DNA of 64,000 nt from Lentisphaerota bacterium. GTDB taxonomy: Bacteria; Verrucomicrobiota; Lentisphaeria; Victivallales; Victivallaceae. The stretch is taken from positions 1-64,000 of the forward strand of contig JAAEMX010000167.1 in the NCBI GenBank assembly GCA_024225035.1, given 5' to 3'. Position numbers and translations under genes: made by a program. Under the pieces are notes generated by a model that did no database searches, was not told the origin of the DNA, and saw nothing but the letters and a program-made list of their open reading frames with translations. Below are positions 17,990 to 26,776 of the stretch, in pieces (position 1 is the stretch's first letter; each line of letters opens with the position of its first letter).

Positions 17990-18625
17990 TTATACAACTT
18001 CCGTAGCTATATCAAAAGTATCGGCGTCAGCAATTACTGCGGCGGCAGTTACTGGGTGTTCGAAATCTGCAAAGGCTCCGCCCTTGATAGAGTATGTACA
18101 TGCGGCATCTGCGTTTTCTGCATCAAAAGCTGTATCAATATTCTCATCTTGGGGAGTGTTTTTTTCATAGGTGGAAAGGTAATAAGCTTTTCCTGGCTCG
18201 AGCTTGAAGGCGCGAACCATCACAGCGTCTTTTCTAACTATTCCAAGGTATGCTTCGTTGCTGTTCTGCTGAATTACTGCTGCAATTCTAGGAGTATCGT
18301 AGTCATCTTTTTCGTAATCCATTGCCAGCAGGCTGAGAGCCAGCGCATCGCGTGGAGGCAGGCCCATCGCTATTTTTTCTGCAATCGGGTCAGTGTGGGA
18401 GCCGTTACTTACTATCGCAAAGTCTCTGGCAATGCGAACACAGTTGTAAGCTATATATGGGCTTTTTTTCAAGTCATCTTCAAATCCGGCGCGAGGCATA
18501 ACAGAAACTGTTTCGCCCTGCTTGCGAGTTTCACGATTTGGAAACGAGCGTGATGAAACACGATACATAGCTGCGGCCTTGCCGGAGTTGTTCATGCCGA
18601 TTGCAACAATTCTGCCTAAATACAT
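17990..18625 (-). CDS. purO: PurO-type IMP cyclohydrolase-like protein
   Basis: PurO closes FAICAR to IMP, the last step of purine synthesis, in archaea; bacteria normally use the C-terminal-unrelated PurH. The 211-residue product opens MYLGRIVAIGMNNSGKAAA and has the family signature YRVSSRSFPNRE, then SPYIAYNCVRIA and VSNGSHTDPI, all matching the PurO (IMP cyclohydrolase-like) family. It sits directly before uvrD with no gap. Its own ATG has GGAG ten bases upstream. Whether it truly makes IMP here, or the organism also has PurH, cannot be seen. Confidence 0.85.
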   Translation of the reverse strand: MYLGRIVAIGMNNSGKAAAMYRVSSRSFPNRETRKQGETVSVMPRAGFEDDLKKSPYIAYNCVRIARDFAIVSNGSHTDPIAEKIAMGLPPRDALALSLLAMDYEKDDYDTPRIAAVIQQNSNEAYLGIVRKDAVMVRAFKLEPGKAYYLSTYEKNTPQDENIDTAFDAENADAACTYSIKGGAFADFEHPVTAAAVIADADTFDIATEVV

Positions 18626-18904
18626 ATTGGAGTGTCTCCGTGTGCTGTTTTAAAACTACTAAATCATCCTAGAAAAATGCAATTTTTAATGTCAAAAGCA
18701 AGCTCTGATCTGATAAAAAAGCCAAATTATTATAATGACAAGGGGGAAGAAGTAATAGTTATAATGAAAGAGCTAAAATTTATTATATAACAAATCCTGA
18801 GCTTTTTTTGCTATTCTGTTAGCAATTCTACTTATATAAAGCTAAATTTGACTTGAATACATTAATGAGGCCTAAGGTCTTGAATTTGTCGAAGGTGTTA
18901 GAAA

Positions 18905-19777
18905 ATGCGTTTTTATATAAACAGTTTAAAATATATTGTGATAAGCTTACTCGTTGCGGTGTGGGGATTTGGATGCCGCTCTGTAGATGTTCCGAATATT
19001 GAACCACCGGCTCAAATGCAGGTTGAAGATCAAGTCAGCAGCGAGGCCCCTGATGCTGTTGGTGAGTTGAATGGACTAGATGATTTACTTCCGGGGACTA
19101 GGCCTGTTTCTATTGCCCAAAAAACTGCAGAGAATAAAACTATAGCTTTAAAAAGGCCGGAACAGCCGCCTGTAGTTCCTTTTAAAAAGCATCTTAATGT
19201 AAATAAAGTAGTAACTACTGATGGTAATGGTTCTCTGTTTCTGTCTTCGGATAATTTTATTGTAAGGTGGAATGTTTTTGGACCTTTCTATTATTCCAGC
19301 AATGATTTGCAGCTGAATGGTACAAAGTCTGTGTTGCATCGAGAATTTGTGAAAGATGAAAAAAGTTTGACTGGAACCGAGGATGCTGACACTGGTTTAA
19401 CCTGGCGCTTAGTTAGATTTAACTCTAAGAGTAGCCCAGGGCAGGTTGATCTTGCTCAGGTATATAAAGGAAAGAACCAGTACGCCGCGGCTTATGCTGT
19501 TACATACTTGTACAGTAAAGAAGCTCTGGATGACCTTATTTTATATGCGGGCAGTTCCGGCTATATTAAAATCTGGGTAAATCATCAGCTGGTTCATGCT
19601 TATGACAGGCAGCCCAGAACTGGTAAATGGGATCAGGATGTTGTCAAAAACATTTCTATGAGAAAGGGCTACAATCTTGTTGTTGTAAAGTGTGTCTCGG
19701 TTGGATCAAATTGGGACTTCTTTCTTAGGTTTTCTGATAGAAATGACAACCCTCTGAAGTTCATTCCTCAAAATTGA
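18905..19777 (+). CDS. Putative lipoprotein with C-terminal beta-sandwich-like domain
   Basis: The 290-residue protein has a lipoprotein signal: a hydrophobic stretch YIVISLLVAVWGFGC with Cys24 as the likely lipidated residue. A Pro/Glu-rich linker (about 25-90) leads to a domain of about 180 residues with alternating strands (FIVRWNVFGPFYYSS, LTWRLVRFNS, AYAVTYLYSKEALDDLILYAGSSGYIKIWVNHQLVH, YNLVVVKCV). The W.V.GPF start and GYIKIWVN element recall carbohydrate-binding-like sandwich domains found in secreted PVC proteins. Ligand and partners are unknown. The gene is divergent from purO across 279 bp of AT-rich DNA. Confidence 0.75.
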   Translation: MRFYINSLKYIVISLLVAVWGFGCRSVDVPNIEPPAQMQVEDQVSSEAPDAVGELNGLDDLLPGTRPVSIAQKTAENKTIALKRPEQPPVVPFKKHLNVNKVVTTDGNGSLFLSSDNFIVRWNVFGPFYYSSNDLQLNGTKSVLHREFVKDEKSLTGTEDADTGLTWRLVRFNSKSSPGQVDLAQVYKGKNQYAAAYAVTYLYSKEALDDLILYAGSSGYIKIWVNHQLVHAYDRQPRTGKWDQDVVKNISMRKGYNLVVVKCVSVGSNWDFFLRFSDRNDNPLKFIPQN

Positions 19778-19860
19778 ATTCCCTGCGCCTCTTGTAAACT
19801 TCTCTCTTTGTCTTTATAGTATATATAACGAGGAAATTTGCAAATATTGCGGGGAATTTC

Positions 19861-21561
19861 ATGCTTACTATCCGCAGAATAAAGAAAATCGGCAGTACTT
19901 ACAGGAATTTGCATCGTTATGAACAAATTCTGCATGTACTTTTTAAATTTGGATTTGGCGGTCTAGCTGATACTCTGAAGTTGGATAATTATTTTGAATT
20001 CGGCTTCCGTATATTCACCAAGAAAAAAATTAAGCTGACATCGCATACTATGCCTGAGCGTGTTCGCTTAGCCTTTGAAGAGTTGGGGCCGACTTTTATT
20101 AAGCTGGGGCAAATACTGTCTACCCGCCCTGATTTGATTCCCATGGATTATGTTGATGAACTCTCTAAACTTCAAGATTCCGCGCCAGAGTTCTCTTATG
20201 AAGACATAGAGGCTATTATTAAGGACGAGTTCGGAAAAGATCCTAAAGATTTGTTTAAATCTTTTATTAAAAAACCCATTGCTGCAGCTTCGATAGGGCA
20301 AGTTCACAGAGCGATAACGCATGATGGGCAGGATGTTGTAGTGAAAGTGCAGCGTCCGGGAATAAAAAAGATTATAGAAATAGATCTCGAGATAATGAAT
20401 CACCTGGCTCTGATTATGGAGCACCATATTAAAGAATTTGCTTTGCAGAAGCCTACTGCCATTGTTGGAGAGTTTGCCCGTTCCATAGCTAAGGAACTTA
20501 ACTATGTAATTGAGGCATCACACTGTCGCAGATTCGCTGAAAATATGCGGAATGATAAATATATCTATGTTCCCGAAGTGCTTGACGATTACAGTACTCA
20601 CAAAGTTCTGACTATGGAGCGGGTGAAAGGTGAAAGAGCGACCGATATAATAAAAAATGATGAGCTGCGCAAGAAGTTCGATTTGAAGCTGGTTGCGTCA
20701 AAAGGCACGGATTCTGTGCTTGAGCAAATTTTTATGCATGGTTTTTTTCACGCCGACCCTCATCCCGGTAATATAATTCTAAAAGATAATAATATAATCG
20801 TATTTATAGACTTTGGTATGATGGGGAGAGTTTCTACTCAGGAGCGGCATGATTTTGTAAGAATGCTGCGAAATATTCTGCGTGGTGATGAGCATCGTAT
20901 TGCATTGGCATTGATGAAACTTACTACATATGAACATGAACCTGATATCGTAAAGCTTCAGAGGGATATATGTGATATTATTGATGAAAACCTCTACTTG
21001 CCTGTAAAGAAGATTGAGCTAGCCAAAATTCTTGAAAATTTGATGCGAACATTGAATGAGCATGAGTTAACACTTAAACCTAACCTCTATATGATGCTTA
21101 AATCACTCATCACAATAGAGCGCCTTGCTCATGAATTTGACCAAGAACTGGAAATTTTTGAGCACCTGAGGCCTTTTATACTTAAGCTAAGGCTCAGGAG
21201 TTTGCATCCTAAGTATATGTTTAGTAATATGATGGAGCCAGCTGAAGACTTTTTTAATGCCCTGGGGGATATTCCCCTTAGTTTGCAGACTGTACTTGAA
21301 AAGACAAAAGAGGGCAAGATGCAGATTGAGTTTGAGCATAAGAACCTAAGCGAGTTTTATGACACTCTGGAAGACTTTAGTCATCAGATATCTTATTCGA
21401 TAGTACTAGCTGCCCTTGTTATCGGCTCTTCCCTGATTGTGCACGCCAAGATTCCACCAATGTGGCATGGTGTGCCTCTGATAGGGGTTATCGGTTATGT
21501 TCTTTCTGGCCTTATAGCAGTCAGAATTTTGCTCTTTCCGAAGCATCATAAGAAACGGTAG
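19861..21561 (+). CDS. ubiB: UbiB/ABC1/ADCK-family atypical kinase
   Basis: UbiB-type proteins are atypical kinase-like ATPases needed for isoprenoid quinone or other lipid handling at the membrane. The 566-residue protein has the KxGQ signature ([16 protein letters not shown]), the Ala-rich loop [11 protein letters not shown], the [10 protein letters not shown] lysine, the catalytic [12 protein letters not shown] and metal-binding FIDFGMMGR. Two C-terminal hydrophobic segments (about 510-560) anchor it in the membrane. No ubiquinone or menaquinone genes lie nearby, so the pathway is unknown. It stands alone between the lipoprotein and the tRNA cluster. Confidence 0.92.
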   Translation: MLTIRRIKKIGSTYRNLHRYEQILHVLFKFGFGGLADTLKLDNYFEFGFRIFTKKKIKLTSHTMPERVRLAFEELGPTFIKLGQILSTRPDLIPMDYVDELSKLQDSAPEFSYEDIEAIIKDEFGKDPKDLFKSFIKKPIAAASIGQVHRAITHDGQDVVVKVQRPGIKKIIEIDLEIMNHLALIMEHHIKEFALQKPTAIVGEFARSIAKELNYVIEASHCRRFAENMRNDKYIYVPEVLDDYSTHKVLTMERVKGERATDIIKNDELRKKFDLKLVASKGTDSVLEQIFMHGFFHADPHPGNIILKDNNIIVFIDFGMMGRVSTQERHDFVRMLRNILRGDEHRIALALMKLTTYEHEPDIVKLQRDICDIIDENLYLPVKKIELAKILENLMRTLNEHELTLKPNLYMMLKSLITIERLAHEFDQELEIFEHLRPFILKLRLRSLHPKYMFSNMMEPAEDFFNALGDIPLSLQTVLEKTKEGKMQIEFEHKNLSEFYDTLEDFSHQISYSIVLAALVIGSSLIVHAKIPPMWHGVPLIGVIGYVLSGLIAVRILLFPKHHKKR

Positions 21562-21746
21562 TTGAATATGCTGTTCTACCTGTAAAGTATGTTTAAAAAA
21601 TGCCATTATGCATTGAATTGCAATAGGCAAAACTACAAAAAACATCAAATCATCGAAAAATCTAAAAAAAAAATCTTTTTACATTTGCAATAATCGGAGC
21701 AGCCACTAATATAAAGGCCTGTTTCAACAACATAATCACCCAATAA

Positions 21747-21831
21747 GCTCGGGTGGCGGAATTGGCAGACGCGCATGGTTGAGGGCCATGTGGAGAGATC
21801 CGTGGGGGTTCGAGTCCCCCCCCGAGCACCA
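21747..21831 (+). tRNA. tRNA-Leu (GAG)
   Basis: An 85-base class II tRNA. Acceptor GCTCGGG pairs with CCCGAGC, followed by A and an encoded CCA. The anticodon stem CATGG/CCATG encloses TTGAGGG, giving anticodon GAG. A variable arm and GGTTCGAGTCC T loop are present. A long T-rich tract follows the gene. It is the first gene of the tuf/rpo cluster. Confidence 0.96.
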
Positions 21832-21940
21832 ATTTTTTTTTGGTCTTTTTTTTTGGAGTGGTATTTGAAAGAGAAATACGCAAGTGTATAGTTAGAACTT
21901 GTATTTGCCTACGCTGTGAGGTGTTTGCAGAATTACAGGC

Positions 21941-22018
<78 letters not shown>

Positions 22019-22085
22019 TTATATAAATTTTTTGAATAATAAACCATAAAAAAACTCTAAAGGTTAATGCCAGGAGGACAAAAAG

Positions 22086-23285
22086 ATGGCTAAAGAAAAA
22101 TTCGAAAGAACTAAGCCGCATGTTAATATTGGTACTGTCGGCCATGTTGACCATGGTAAAACTACTTTGACTGCTGCTATCACTATGGTTCTCAATAAGA
22201 AGTATGGTAGTGGTGAGATCAAAAATTACGACGAAATTGATAACGCTCCTGAAGAGCGCGAACGTGGTATCACTATCAATACTGCACATGTTGAATACGA
22301 AACTGAAAAGCGCCATTATGCACACGTTGACTGTCCTGGTCACGCTGACTATGTTAAAAACATGATCACTGGTGCTGCTCAGATGGATGGTGCTATTCTG
22401 GTGATTGCAGCTACAGATGGTCCGATGGCTCAGACTCGTGAACACGTTTTGTTGGCACGTCAGGTTGGTGTTCCAGCTATCGTTGTGTATCTGAATAAAA
22501 CTGATCAGCTTGATGACGAAGAATTGCTCGAACTCGTTGAAATGGAAGTTCGTGAACTTCTCAGCGAATACGACTTCCCGGGCGATGATATTCCGGTTAT
22601 CAAAGGTTCTGCTCTTAAGGCTGTTGAAGCTGGCGGCGATCCTGATAATGCTGACTGCGTAAGTATTCTTGAACTGATGAATGCTGTTGATGAATACATC
22701 CCTGAGCCTGCTCGTGATATCGATCAGCCTTTCTTGATGCCGATTGAAGATGTTTTCTCAATTGAAGGTCGCGGTACAGTTGTAACTGGTCGTATTGAGC
22801 GCGGTATCATCAAAGTTGGCGAAGAAGTAGCAATCGTTGGTATCAAAGATACTGCTAAAACTACTGTTACTGGTGTTGAAATGTTCCGCAAAATGCTCGA
22901 CGAAGGTCGTGCTGGTGACAATGTTGGTTGTCTGCTTCGCGGTACTAAGAAGGATGAAGTTGAGCGTGGTCAAGTTCTGGCTAAACCAGGTACTATCACT
23001 CCTCATACTAAATTCACAGCTGAAATTTACGTATTGAGCAAAGATGAAGGCGGCCGTCATACTCCGTTCTTCACTAACTATCGCCCGCAGTTCTACTTCC
23101 GTACAACTGACATTACTGGCATCATCAACCTTCCTGAAGGTGTTGAAATGGTAATGCCTGGCGATAATACCACTATCAATGTTGAGCTGATCAATCCGAT
23201 CGCTATGGATAGAGGTCTTCGTTTCGCGATTCGCGAAGGTGGACGTACTGTAGCATCTGGTCGTGTTGCTGACATTCTTGAATAG
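22086..23285 (+). CDS. tuf: Elongation factor Tu
   Basis: EF-Tu delivers aminoacyl-tRNA to the ribosome as a GTPase. The 399-residue protein carries G1 GHVDHGKT, the switch [14 protein letters not shown]3 [13 protein letters not shown]4 NKTD and G5 SALK, then two beta-barrel domains ending [24 protein letters not shown] lies upstream. It sits between tRNA-Thr and rpmG; no second tuf follows fusA, so this may be the only copy in the region. Confidence 0.99.
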   Translation: MAKEKFERTKPHVNIGTVGHVDHGKTTLTAAITMVLNKKYGSGEIKNYDEIDNAPEERERGITINTAHVEYETEKRHYAHVDCPGHADYVKNMITGAAQMDGAILVIAATDGPMAQTREHVLLARQVGVPAIVVYLNKTDQLDDEELLELVEMEVRELLSEYDFPGDDIPVIKGSALKAVEAGGDPDNADCVSILELMNAVDEYIPEPARDIDQPFLMPIEDVFSIEGRGTVVTGRIERGIIKVGEEVAIVGIKDTAKTTVTGVEMFRKMLDEGRAGDNVGCLLRGTKKDEVERGQVLAKPGTITPHTKFTAEIYVLSKDEGGRHTPFFTNYRPQFYFRTTDITGIINLPEGVEMVMPGDNTTINVELINPIAMDRGLRFAIREGGRTVASGRVADILE

Positions 23286-23305
23286 TCAGGTATTTTGATT
23301 CGATC

Positions 23306-23346
23306 AATTATCCCGAACAGTTCGCTCTGAGCCGTTCGGGTTAATT
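23306..23346 (+). terminator. Hairpin between tuf and rpmG
   Basis: AATTA-CCCGAAC (23306-23318) pairs with GTTCGGG-TAATT (23334-23346), about 12 bp around a loop. No T-run follows, so it is more likely a processing or partial-attenuation structure letting tuf be expressed above the genes downstream. Confidence 0.5.
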
Positions 23347-23368
23347 ATCTAAGATAATAGGTGAAAAA

Positions 23369-23524
23369 ATGGCACGAGAAATAGTTACTCTGGAATGCAC
23401 TGAGTGCAAACGCAGAAATTACACTACAAAAAAAGAGAAACGCAATACTCCAGGTCGTCTGGAACTTAATAAGTATTGCAAGTTCGAACGTAAACATACT
23501 CTGCATAGAGAACGTTCAAAATAA
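23369..23524 (+). CDS. rpmG: 50S ribosomal protein L33
   Basis: A 51-residue L33 ([18 protein letters not shown]...). It has the first zinc-ribbon pair CTEC, but the second pair is reduced to a single Cys in [16 protein letters not shown], where zinc-binding L33 normally has CxxC. The position between tuf and tRNA-Trp/secE is the standard one for this gene. Start follows TAGGTG by five bases. Confidence 0.95.
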   Translation: MAREIVTLECTECKRRNYTTKKEKRNTPGRLELNKYCKFERKHTLHRERSK

Positions 23525-23546
23525 ATTATATTCGTATTTTTCGCGC

Positions 23547-23623
23547 AGGAGTGTAGCTCAGTTGGCTAGAGCAGCGGTCTCCAAAACCGCAGGTCGTGAG
23601 TTCGAGCCTCACCGCTCCTGCCA
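23547..23623 (+). tRNA. tRNA-Trp (CCA)
   Basis: A 77-base cloverleaf with acceptor AGGAGTG/CGCTCCT, discriminator G and encoded CCA. The anticodon stem GCGGT/ACCGC encloses CTCCAAA, anticodon CCA. It lies between rpmG and secE, a widespread bacterial arrangement. Confidence 0.97.
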
Positions 23624-23662
23624 TTTAATAATTTATAGATATTAAATTTAAGGCAGATACAG

Positions 23663-23866
23663 ATGGACAACGGAGTAATGGCAAAAGTTAGACGTTTCCT
23701 TATTGATACTATGGCCGAGCTGGGTAAATGTACGTGGCCTGGAAAGTCTGAGCTATTTGAATCAACTATTCTGGTTATCGTTAGTATTGTTGCTCTGGTT
23801 GCCTTTACCGCTGTAGCTGATCAGGTTAGCAGGTGGTTTGTTCAGTTTATTACCGGAACACTTTAA
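23663..23866 (+). CDS. secE: Preprotein translocase subunit SecE
   Basis: SecE is the essential single-span subunit of the SecYEG channel. The 67-residue protein has the conserved amphipathic helix LGKCTWPGKSELFESTILVI and one C-terminal membrane segment (VIVSIVALVAFTAVADQV). It is the short, one-span form common outside enterobacteria. nusG follows after 22 bp. Confidence 0.95.
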   Translation: MDNGVMAKVRRFLIDTMAELGKCTWPGKSELFESTILVIVSIVALVAFTAVADQVSRWFVQFITGTL

Positions 23867-23888
23867 TAAATTTTAGAGGAATTCGAGC

Positions 23889-24452
23889 ATGCAAGAAGAA
23901 GTAGGAAAATGGTTCGTAGTTCACACTCTTTCCGGACAGGAAAACCGGGTGAGGGATTCTATCCAGCGGCAGCTCGACCTTGAAGGAAATGATATTCCGG
24001 TATACGAGGTCTATATCCCAACGGAAAAAGTTTCTGAAGTCCGTCAGGGGAAAAAAACTACTACAACAAGAAAATTCTTCCCTGGTTATATTTTGGTTCG
24101 CATGGACCTGTATGAGCCGGGAACTACTAATATAGATGAAAAAGCCTGGTATTTCATTAGAAATGTTCAGGGAGTAATCGGTTTTATCGGCGGCGGTAAT
24201 AATCCTGTACCGCTTTCGGATACTGAAGTTGATGAACTCTTCCATCAAACTAAGGAAGAACAGCAAGTCAGGCCGAAAATTATGTTTGACATCGGTGAAA
24301 CTGTCCGTATTAAAGACGGAGCCTTTGAAAACTTTGAAGGTGTTATTGAAGAAATTGATAATGAACGCGGCAAACTGAAACTCATGGTTTCAATTTTTGG
24401 CCGCTCAACCCCAGTAGAATTGGAGTTCTGGCAGGTTGAACGCGAAGTGTAG
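23889..24452 (+). CDS. nusG: Transcription termination/antitermination factor NusG
   Basis: NusG binds RNA polymerase and links it to Rho or to the ribosome. The 187-residue protein has the NGN domain (KWFVVHTLSGQENRV, FFPGYILVRM, FIGGGNNPVPLSD) and a C-terminal KOW domain (GETVRIKDGAFENFEGVIEEID, LMVSIFGRSTPVELEF). Length and gene order (secE-nusG-rplK) are canonical. Confidence 0.97.
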   Translation: MQEEVGKWFVVHTLSGQENRVRDSIQRQLDLEGNDIPVYEVYIPTEKVSEVRQGKKTTTTRKFFPGYILVRMDLYEPGTTNIDEKAWYFIRNVQGVIGFIGGGNNPVPLSDTEVDELFHQTKEEQQVRPKIMFDIGETVRIKDGAFENFEGVIEEIDNERGKLKLMVSIFGRSTPVELEFWQVEREV

Positions 24453-24540
24453 CGTTCTATACTCAAGTATATACTAATACAGTGCGAATGTGGGAGAAAG
24501 CCTGCCATTTCAAACCACGACGTGCTGAACGGAGATCATT

Positions 24541-24969
24541 ATGGCAAAGAAAGTTACTGGAGAAATCCGTTTGCAGATCCCTGCTGGTGCCGCTAATCCA
24601 GCTCCTCCGGTTGGACCGGCTCTTGGTCAGGCGGGTGTTAACATCATGGATTTCTGTAAACAGTTCAATGCTGCCACTCAAGCTCAGAGTGGAATGATTA
24701 TCCCTGTGGTCATCACTGTTTATCAGGATCGCTCATTCACTTTTATCTGTAAGTCGCCTCCGGCTGCAGTATTGATCAAGAAAGCTGCGCAGCTTGCTTC
24801 TGGTTCTAATAGCCCAGGTAGAGAAACTGCTGGTAGTATCACTGTTGATCAGATTAAAGAGATTGTTGAGATCAAGAAAAACGACTTGAACGCACGGGAT
24901 GAAGACGCAGCAATCAAGATTATTGCTGGAACTGCCCGCAGTATGGGCATTGAGGTGTCTGATGCATAG
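24541..24969 (+). CDS. rplK: 50S ribosomal protein L11
   Basis: L11 forms part of the GTPase-associated centre. The 142-residue product begins with [30 protein letters not shown]-type sequence, with the Pro-rich N-domain and the 23S-binding C-domain ([29 protein letters not shown]). CGGAG precedes the start. It overlaps rplA by eight bases. Confidence 0.98.
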   Translation: MAKKVTGEIRLQIPAGAANPAPPVGPALGQAGVNIMDFCKQFNAATQAQSGMIIPVVITVYQDRSFTFICKSPPAAVLIKKAAQLASGSNSPGRETAGSITVDQIKEIVEIKKNDLNARDEDAAIKIIAGTARSMGIEVSDA

Positions 24970-25663
24970 AAGTAAACTTTATTCATCACAGGTACAATGC
25001 TTCAGCCGCCAGCAAATCTACAGCGTTTCAGAAGCAATTGAAATCATCAAAAAAATGCCTCACATCAAGTTTGACGAAACTGTTGACGTTGCCTTTAAAC
25101 TCGGCATTGATCCGAGAAAGTCAGACCAGAATGTGCGTGGCGCTTGCCCTCTTCCAAAAGGTACTGGTAAAAAGATTTCAGTTTGCGTTATCGCTTCAGG
25201 CCCTCAAGCTGATGAAGCTAAATCTGCTGATGCTGATATTGTCGGTTTTGAAGACATTATTGAAAAAATCAAAGGCGGCTGGCTCGACTTTGATATTCTT
25301 ATTGCAACTCCCGACGCTATGAAGCAAGTACGTCCTCTGGGTCGAGTTCTTGGTCCTCGTGGCCTTATGCCGAACCCAAAGACTGGTACTGTTACTAATG
25401 ACGTCGCTGCAGCTGTTAGCGAAGCTAAGGCTGGTCGTGTAGAGTTCCGCGCTGATCGTGGTGCTTGCGTTCACGTACCGCTTGGTAAACTGTCTTTTGC
25501 AAATGAAGACCTGCTTGAAAACTTTGATGCAGTATTCGATGCATTGCAGAAAGCCAAACCTGCTACAGCTAAAGGTACATACTTTGTTAGTTGCACCATG
25601 TCTTCAACTATGAGCCCTGGAGTCAAAGTTGACGTCAAAGAAATCGTGAGGCAAAAATTATGA
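24962..25663 (+). CDS. rplA: 50S ribosomal protein L1
   Basis: L1 forms the mobile L1 stalk and releases E-site tRNA. I use the ATG at 24962, which overlaps the rplK stop, giving 233 residues; a longer frame exists but runs inside rplK. Family motifs include [53 protein letters not shown] and the C-terminal [19 protein letters not shown]. Its TGA overlaps the rplJ ATG. Confidence 0.96.
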   Translation: MHRSKLYSSQVQCFSRQQIYSVSEAIEIIKKMPHIKFDETVDVAFKLGIDPRKSDQNVRGACPLPKGTGKKISVCVIASGPQADEAKSADADIVGFEDIIEKIKGGWLDFDILIATPDAMKQVRPLGRVLGPRGLMPNPKTGTVTNDVAAAVSEAKAGRVEFRADRGACVHVPLGKLSFANEDLLENFDAVFDALQKAKPATAKGTYFVSCTMSSTMSPGVKVDVKEIVRQKL

Positions 25664-26181
25664 GAAGTGAGAAAACCCATCTGGTGAATTATATCGGGGA
25701 CTTGCTCAAGGACTCTGATTATGTCTACTTTGTATCTTACAAGGGACTGGACGTAAAACAGTTTTCTGATTTCAGAACTCAGCTCGCTGATAAAGAAGCA
25801 CAATGTCATGTTTTGAAAAACCGCCTTATCAAAAAAGCTGCGGAACTTTTCGAGATTGAAGACTTGGCTAGCTTTGAACTTAAAGATACTACTGCACTCA
25901 TCAGCGGGTCTGGTGACCCGGGTGCGGTTGCAAAGGTTATCAAAGACTTCGGCAAAGAAAATGAAGCAGTTGCTGCTAAAGGCGGTTATTTTGAAGGCGC
26001 TGTTCTCTCAGAACAGGACGTTAACGAAATCGCTGCTCTCCCAGCCAAGGAAGTTCTTCAGGCACAGTTGCTTGGTGTCCTTCAGGCTCCTTCGAGAGAC
26101 TTTGTCAGTGTGCTTAATGCCAAAGCTGCTACTATACTCAATGTGCTGAATGCATATAAAGATAAAATTGAAAATAATTAA
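25660..26181 (+). CDS. rplJ: 50S ribosomal protein L10
   Basis: L10 is the base of the L7/L12 stalk. The 173-residue protein has the family N-domain (KTHLVNYIGDLLKDSDYVYF, FRTQLADKEAQCHVLKNRL) and a C-terminal helix that binds L12 dimers. The ATGA overlap with rplA leaves no untranslated leader, so an E. coli-type L10 leader autoregulation site cannot lie immediately upstream. Confidence 0.96.
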   Translation: MRSEKTHLVNYIGDLLKDSDYVYFVSYKGLDVKQFSDFRTQLADKEAQCHVLKNRLIKKAAELFEIEDLASFELKDTTALISGSGDPGAVAKVIKDFGKENEAVAAKGGYFEGAVLSEQDVNEIAALPAKEVLQAQLLGVLQAPSRDFVSVLNAKAATILNVLNAYKDKIENN

Positions 26182-26218
26182 TAAAAACCAATAACAGAAT
26201 AACAGGAGGCATTTAATC

Positions 26219-26623
26219 ATGTCTGAAGAAACCAAAGTTGAAGTTTCAGAAGAAATGGACAAATTCATTTCTTATGTTGAGAGCATGACTGTTCTCGAAC
26301 TCTCCAAGCTGGTTAAAGCTCTGGAAGATCGTCTCGGTGTCAGCGCTGCTGCACCTGTAGCTGTAGCTGCAGCTCCTGCTGCTGGTGGCGAAGCCGCCGC
26401 TGCTGCTGAAAAGACTGAATTTGACGTAATTCTCACTAGCTTCGGTGAAAAGAAAGTTGGTGTTATCAAAGAAGTCAGAGCCATTACTGGTCTCGGACTT
26501 AAGGAAGCTAAAGACTTGGTCGAAAGCGCTCCAAAGGCCGTCAAAGAAGGCGTGTCTAAGGAAGAAGCTGAGCAGATCAAAGAAAAGCTTAAAGGCGCTG
26601 GTGCATCTGTCGAGGTTAAATAA
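26219..26623 (+). CDS. rplL: 50S ribosomal protein L7/L12
   Basis: The multicopy stalk protein recruits translation GTPases. The 134-residue chain has the N-terminal dimerisation domain ([21 protein letters not shown]), an Ala-rich hinge and the conserved C-domain ([36 protein letters not shown]). ACAGGAGG lies upstream. A terminator-like attenuator follows before rpoB. Confidence 0.98.
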   Translation: MSEETKVEVSEEMDKFISYVESMTVLELSKLVKALEDRLGVSAAAPVAVAAAPAAGGEAAAAAEKTEFDVILTSFGEKKVGVIKEVRAITGLGLKEAKDLVESAPKAVKEGVSKEEAEQIKEKLKGAGASVEVK

Positions 26624-26641
26624 CCTTTAGGTGCAGCCTAT

Positions 26642-26682
26642 AACGGCGGGAATTTACGCTGTATTTTCCTGCCGTTCTTTTT
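26642..26682 (+). terminator. Attenuator between rplL and rpoB
   Basis: AACGGCGGGAA (26642-26652) pairs with TTCCTGCCGTT (26666-26676), 11 bp with one G-T pair, followed by C and five T. A partial terminator in exactly this position sets the ratio of L7/L12 to RNA polymerase in E. coli; the same role is inferred here. Confidence 0.8.
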
Positions 26683-26776
26683 GCGTTTATACGCTTTGCC
26701 TCTTTTGAGGGTTGTAGGTGCGGGGAATTAACGTTCTCCAAATATTTTTTGTCGGTAATATCTGGAATGGTGGGCT

